Below are positions 61,201 to 64,000 of a stretch of 64,000 bases of DNA, one piece after another. Position numbers and translations under genes: made by a program. This DNA is from an uncultured Bacteroidales bacterium. Lineage in GTDB: Bacteria > Bacteroidota > Bacteroidia > Bacteroidales > P3. The notes beneath the pieces are model-generated. The model worked only from the letters and a program-made list of their open reading frames with translations, was not told the DNA's origin and did not search any database. Location of the stretch: contig CALUMK010000001.1 in NCBI GenBank assembly GCA_944321735.1, forward strand, positions 62,001 through 126,000, in the 5' to 3' direction. The first letter of the stretch is position 1. The number at the start of each line of letters is the position of its first letter.

Positions 61201-64000
61201 GAGGTGCGGTTTGACATGTCCGGGAATATCCGCATGGTGGCCGAGTTCGGCATGGGGGTGGTCAATGTGGCGGCTTCGGTGCAGCCGCAGGATGCCGGAA
61301 AGGTGGAAAACCAAGGGAATTATGCCGAAGGCCAGTGGGCTGCTTTGCGGGCTGTGGCGGCTCCGGGTTATGCTTTCGATTACTGGGCCGATGCCGAGGG
61401 TGGCTTGCTGAGCCGTCTGGATGTCTGCTATGTGCAGGCGGTGAATGACACTTCGGTGATGGCGGTGTTCAAGACGGATACATTGGAGATTGGGCTTGCG
61501 GCCAGACTGGATATGACGGCCTATGGTCTGGAGGCGGATGGAAATTCGGTATTGCCGGGCGTGACGGGGCGTTACGAACAGGCTTCGGGCATGCAGTCCT
61601 ATTTCGGCGAGATTTCGGGCAAGGGGCGTTACCCCTATGGTTCGGAAGTTCGTTTGGAAGCCGAAGCCGGATATGGTTACGAGTTCAAGGGATGGTTCGC
61701 GGCTGGGGATACGGCTTTCCGGGCTTGCTTGGAAGAATCTCCCGTTTATGTTTTCGATGCCGAAGACGATGCCTTGATGGTGGCTTTGTTCGCCCCTGCT
61801 TTGTTCCGTGTGGATCTGGCTTTGAGCGATGAAACCGCTGGGACAGTGGAAGGTGCGGGGAATTATGCCTATAAGACGGAGGCTCGTTTGCGGGCGGAAG
61901 CGGCGCAAGGCTATGTGTTCGAGGGCTGGGAAGTGGCCGATGCCGAGGGCGGTCTGGATACCTTGCCGCTGGCGGATCTGGGCTGGCCGGTGGAAGCCAA
62001 CGCTTCTTTGAGGGCATTGTTCTCCTTGCGTGTTGTCCGTGCCGAGGCAAGGGTGATGACGGGTCAAGGATTGGTGGCGGTGGGAACGGCTACGGCAGCG
62101 GGTCAAACGGCTACGGCAAGCTTTACCTATGGGGACGAAGCGGTTCTCAGGGCGGAGGCGGCGCCGTGTCATACGTTCTCTTCTTGGCAGGATGCCGCCG
62201 GGAACTTGTTGAGCAGTGAATCCGAGTGGAAAATGCGTGTCACGGATGATACCCTGGTTTATGCTGTTTTTGCACCGCAGCGGATGAGTGTTTCGGCTCA
62301 GGCTTTCGATGCCCGTCAGGGCTATGTGGAAGCCAGCTCTTCCCGTCCGGAATATGGCAGCGTGCTTTCGCTTTCGGCGATGCCGATGCCGGGTTATGCG
62401 TTCAGCCATTGGACGGGGGCTTCGGATACAACGGTTTGGCTTTCGGCTTCTTCGGTTTTGCGTTTCGATGTGCTTTCGGATACTTCGCTTTATGCGTTCT
62501 TTGAACCGGCCATGCAAGAAGTTTCGGTATCCGTTCCCTTGGTCGGGGCAGGGCAGGTGGTCATAAGGCAGGTTTCGGATTCGGATACCTTGTCTTGGAC
62601 GGGCTTGGCTGTGGCGGAAAATGGATCGGAACTGATACTGGAAGCGGTCGCGATGCCGGGTTACCGTTTCTCGGCTTGGGAGGCTCAGGGTCGTGTATTG
62701 GGCGAGGATTCCCGTTTGGTGTTGGATGTGGATCAGGATTTGGATGTGGAAGCTGTCTTTGAACCGACGATGTACCGGATTGATGTGGCTGCCGAACCGG
62801 AGGCGTATGGCAGCGTGAAGGGTTCGGGCATGTTTGCTTACGGTCAGGAAGTGCTTGTGGAAGCTTTGCCCAATAGTGTGGCTTATGCGTTCTTGGGCTG
62901 GAAATCGGATGACCGTTGGGTATCGGATGAGGCTTCGTATCGGTTTTTGGTGAGTGGGGAGCGTTCTCTGGCAGCGGTGTTTGCGCCGGATTCGGCTTCT
63001 GTGGGATTGCTTTGCGGTTTGGGTGGCTCTGTGCAGGGGGCTGGCTTGTATGCGGTCGGTTCGCCTGTTTCTTTGTCGGCGACAGCTTATCCGGGTTATG
63101 CCTTTGACTATTGGTCCGATGCCGACGGGAACCGGATTTCAGCGCAGAATCCTCTGTCTTTGACGGCCGATAAGGATACGCTTTTGCGGGCTGTCTTTGC
63201 GTCTGCTACTTATCTGGCCGAGGTGTCGGCGGGAATCGGCGGCTCGGTGAGCGGTGGAGGCGAGTTCCTGAAGGGTGAGACGGCGGTCTTGGTAGCGGTG
63301 GCGGATGCGGGTTACCGTTTTGCTTACTGGAATCTCAACGGGGGCGAGCAGACTTATCCGTTGGCTTGCCTGATGCTGGCAATGGACGGGGATTTGCAGG
63401 CGGAGGCTATCTTTGAGCCGATGCACTATGATATAAGTACGGTGGCTTCGCCGGTGGTGGCGGGTTCGGTGACGGCGGGTGGTTCGTTCGCTTCCGGATC
63501 TACGGTTTCGTTCGAGGCGGTGGCGGATGCCAATCACGAGTTTGCGGCTTGGACCAAGGACGGGAAGGTGGTTTCGACCGAGGCGGTGCTTTCGGTTTCT
63601 GTGGATTCTGCCGATGCGGCTTATGTGGCATTATTCAACCCCAAGATGTTCAATATCTTGGTTGAGACTTATCCTTCGGCAGGTGGGCTGGCTTTGGGGG
63701 CTGGTTCGTATTACTGGGGGGATACGGCGGATATCAGCGTGGCGGTTTATCCGGGCTTTACGTTCAAGTCGTGGTCGGATATGGCGTTCAATACGGTTTC
63801 GGATCAGGTTTCTTTCCGGCATGTGGTGAACGGGGTGAATATGTTCACGGCTGCTTTGGACGGGAATGTGGCGATCGAGGATGTCGTGTATGTCGGGCGC
63901 GATGGCTTGGCTGAGGTGCAGGTTTACCCGAATCCTGTCGGGGCGGAGCGTCGGGTATGGTTCCGAACGCTGGCTCCGGAGATGCGGCGTTTGTATTTCT
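58219..64000 (+). CDS. Second giant secreted repeat protein with T9SS sorting domain, cut by right edge
   Basis: Open from ATG at 58219 to the window end (1927 residues seen, no stop). AGGAGGG lies upstream. An unusually long charged N-terminus (about 35 residues) precedes a hydrophobic signal segment (TALALACMGLVGFASTLYAQ). The PCMD-like head (GGGAATIDVDDILFVYKP), linker domain (TIPADMPLGEHYRIRLRST) and about 20 InlB-type repeats match the preceding gene, so the two look like a tandem duplication. Near the edge VQVYPNPVGAERRVWFRTL opens a type A T9SS sorting domain, so the protein should end some tens of residues beyond 64000. Probably a surface adhesin. Met codons at residues 15, 20 and 25 are other possible starts. 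Confidence 0.85.
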   Translation, partial: MKTDKTTNLRADSEMKQDTMETKAMKYGFMTVFFRKLKRTALALACMGLVGFASTLYAQEDLNGTQQLPNRGFEDYDNLGSENVEPRGWNSFMTAKTAGGLVDMGKAKRLDRKDGGRPGTSGSYYLQVYSTEVIGINANGNVTTGRINMGSATATDASNHNFTDRASAGFNLPFTMVPDSMVVWIRYSPNSASDKGQIRAIIHNDNDVKDPGTDYNQVVAVATVNPTKTNGWVRFSVPFSREGCGSQDARYCLVSITTNATPGGGAATIDVDDILFVYKPALSITNLPMLSFNMRDGAQTASIDFRITGTMSPNTHPANPNQVIAELSDASGSFASPREIGRLTTDFSGSLPITIPADMPLGEHYRIRLRSTNYPLVSADNGQDIELMRGYTIAASVQGNGGTVSGAGGYAEGETVTLTANPYNGYHFVCWQENGKEVEGAGQTYSFAVDEDRSLVAVFELNQYVLKMSVEGEGSVSPEPGEHVYAHNSRVELRAEALGNYEFGGFYNGDVLLSANPVHTFNIVSDMEVKALFEQGKIRITALANNDSYGRVGGGGTYEYGAEVVLTAVPNPFCRFVAWVEGSDTLSKETEWRFMAEEARTVQALFDQQYFEVALAAEPAQGGSVSGGGRFGAAQANTTVAITAQPAAGYHFLYWVDERDQSRITENPYTVIEESRLTENLRFTAHFEAESYEVELASDMPQAAQLQGTGSYAYQEEVVLEAEMAEGYLFGAWVVENAQGGIDTLSVENPYSFRIQDNWSIKALFNRIQHQITVVSGNEAMGTASGSGLYFHFDSVKMEASALEGYEFRYWAKRQGVRDDSVASANPWKMEVKEDATYAAVFSERRKLITALAVPEEGGKVNGGGLYENGSYALLQPVAAPYYHFAGWGTADSIMTAYPQDLRIYVQKDTTLYAHFEPDMLELEVMVDGLSPAGQVEVVGLTGEGPRFVLEQPYGRQVHLRASVLDEEYRFVAWRLYYTDENGMEKDSLFSREMEVRFDMSGNIRMVAEFGMGVVNVAASVQPQDAGKVENQGNYAEGQWAALRAVAAPGYAFDYWADAEGGLLSRLDVCYVQAVNDTSVMAVFKTDTLEIGLAARLDMTAYGLEADGNSVLPGVTGRYEQASGMQSYFGEISGKGRYPYGSEVRLEAEAGYGYEFKGWFAAGDTAFRACLEESPVYVFDAEDDALMVALFAPALFRVDLALSDETAGTVEGAGNYAYKTEARLRAEAAQGYVFEGWEVADAEGGLDTLPLADLGWPVEANASLRALFSLRVVRAEARVMTGQGLVAVGTATAAGQTATASFTYGDEAVLRAEAAPCHTFSSWQDAAGNLLSSESEWKMRVTDDTLVYAVFAPQRMSVSAQAFDARQGYVEASSSRPEYGSVLSLSAMPMPGYAFSHWTGASDTTVWLSASSVLRFDVLSDTSLYAFFEPAMQEVSVSVPLVGAGQVVIRQVSDSDTLSWTGLAVAENGSELILEAVAMPGYRFSAWEAQGRVLGEDSRLVLDVDQDLDVEAVFEPTMYRIDVAAEPEAYGSVKGSGMFAYGQEVLVEALPNSVAYAFLGWKSDDRWVSDEASYRFLVSGERSLAAVFAPDSASVGLLCGLGGSVQGAGLYAVGSPVSLSATAYPGYAFDYWSDADGNRISAQNPLSLTADKDTLLRAVFASATYLAEVSAGIGGSVSGGGEFLKGETAVLVAVADAGYRFAYWNLNGGEQTYPLACLMLAMDGDLQAEAIFEPMHYDISTVASPVVAGSVTAGGSFASGSTVSFEAVADANHEFAAWTKDGKVVSTEAVLSVSVDSADAAYVALFNPKMFNILVETYPSAGGLALGAGSYYWGDTADISVAVYPGFTFKSWSDMAFNTVSDQVSFRHVVNGVNMFTAALDGNVAIEDVVYVGRDGLAEVQVYPNPVGAERRVWFRTLAPEMRRLYF

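Noticed and set aside
58243..62517. 1424-codon minus-strand open frame
   Set aside because: Antisense to the second giant repeat gene; His/Arg-rich, no domain. Its length comes from the repetitive GC-rich codons of the sense gene.

Overview
The window looks like chromosome from a member of the Bacteroidales (Bacteroidota). Evidence: a TamA-like protein made as a lipoprotein (TamL), the ExbB-ExbD-ExbD set with a small membrane protein inside it, fused SecDF, a PorE-like OmpA protein, secreted proteins with type IX secretion (T9SS) C-terminal sorting domains, tryptophanase of the Bacteroides type, and promoters of the Bacteroidota kind (TTTG, about 19 bp, TAnnTTTG). I cannot name the genus.

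Region 1 (1-21.0 kb) is a complete type III-A CRISPR-Cas locus, read on the minus strand from about 20.9 kb to the left edge. Order of transcription: cas6, cas10/csm1, csm2, csm3, csm4, an enlarged csm5, a CARF-nuclease (Can2/Card1 type), a CARF-HEPN RNase (Csx1 type), a small Rossmann-like protein (candidate ring nuclease), an SF1 RecD/Dda-like helicase, cas1, a CRISPR-associated primase-polymerase (AEP fold), and cas2 with an N-terminal extension. An AT-rich leader follows, then an array of at least 88 identical 37-bp repeats that runs off the left edge. Genes overlap or almost touch, so it reads as one operon. The interference complex would cut target RNA and make cyclic oligoadenylate. Two effectors would answer that signal and the small protein may destroy it. 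Cas1, Cas2, the primase-polymerase and the helicase form the adaptation side. The spacers are unusual: many overlap one another or are diverged versions of each other, every such case I found is on the same strand, and many contain strong inverted repeats.

Region 2 (21.2-25.8 kb, minus strand) is a selenium-use cluster: a metallo-beta-lactamase fold hydrolase, mnmH/selU, yedF, a DUF3343 protein, selD and a hexapeptide acetyltransferase. It is visibly richer in G+C than the CRISPR locus, which suggests the CRISPR locus arrived by transfer.

Region 3 (25.9-48.0 kb) is mostly housekeeping: an SDR oxidoreductase, a nucleoside permease-like MFS protein, TatD nuclease with an insert, trpS, hflX, tRNA-Ser(GGA), the exbB/exbD operon with a clear terminator, a 193-bp MITE-like element with 18-bp perfect terminal inverted repeats and a 5-bp direct repeat, an acyltransferase plus TamL pair, tnaA, asparaginase, secDF, a PorE-like OmpA protein with an extra C-terminal domain, and purM.

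Region 4 (48.3-64 kb, plus strand) is an envelope and secretion region: a TonB-dependent receptor, a T9SS-sorted PCMD-domain protein, and two adjacent giant repeat proteins (1887 residues, and more than 1927 residues cut by the right edge) that share a layout and look like a tandem duplication.
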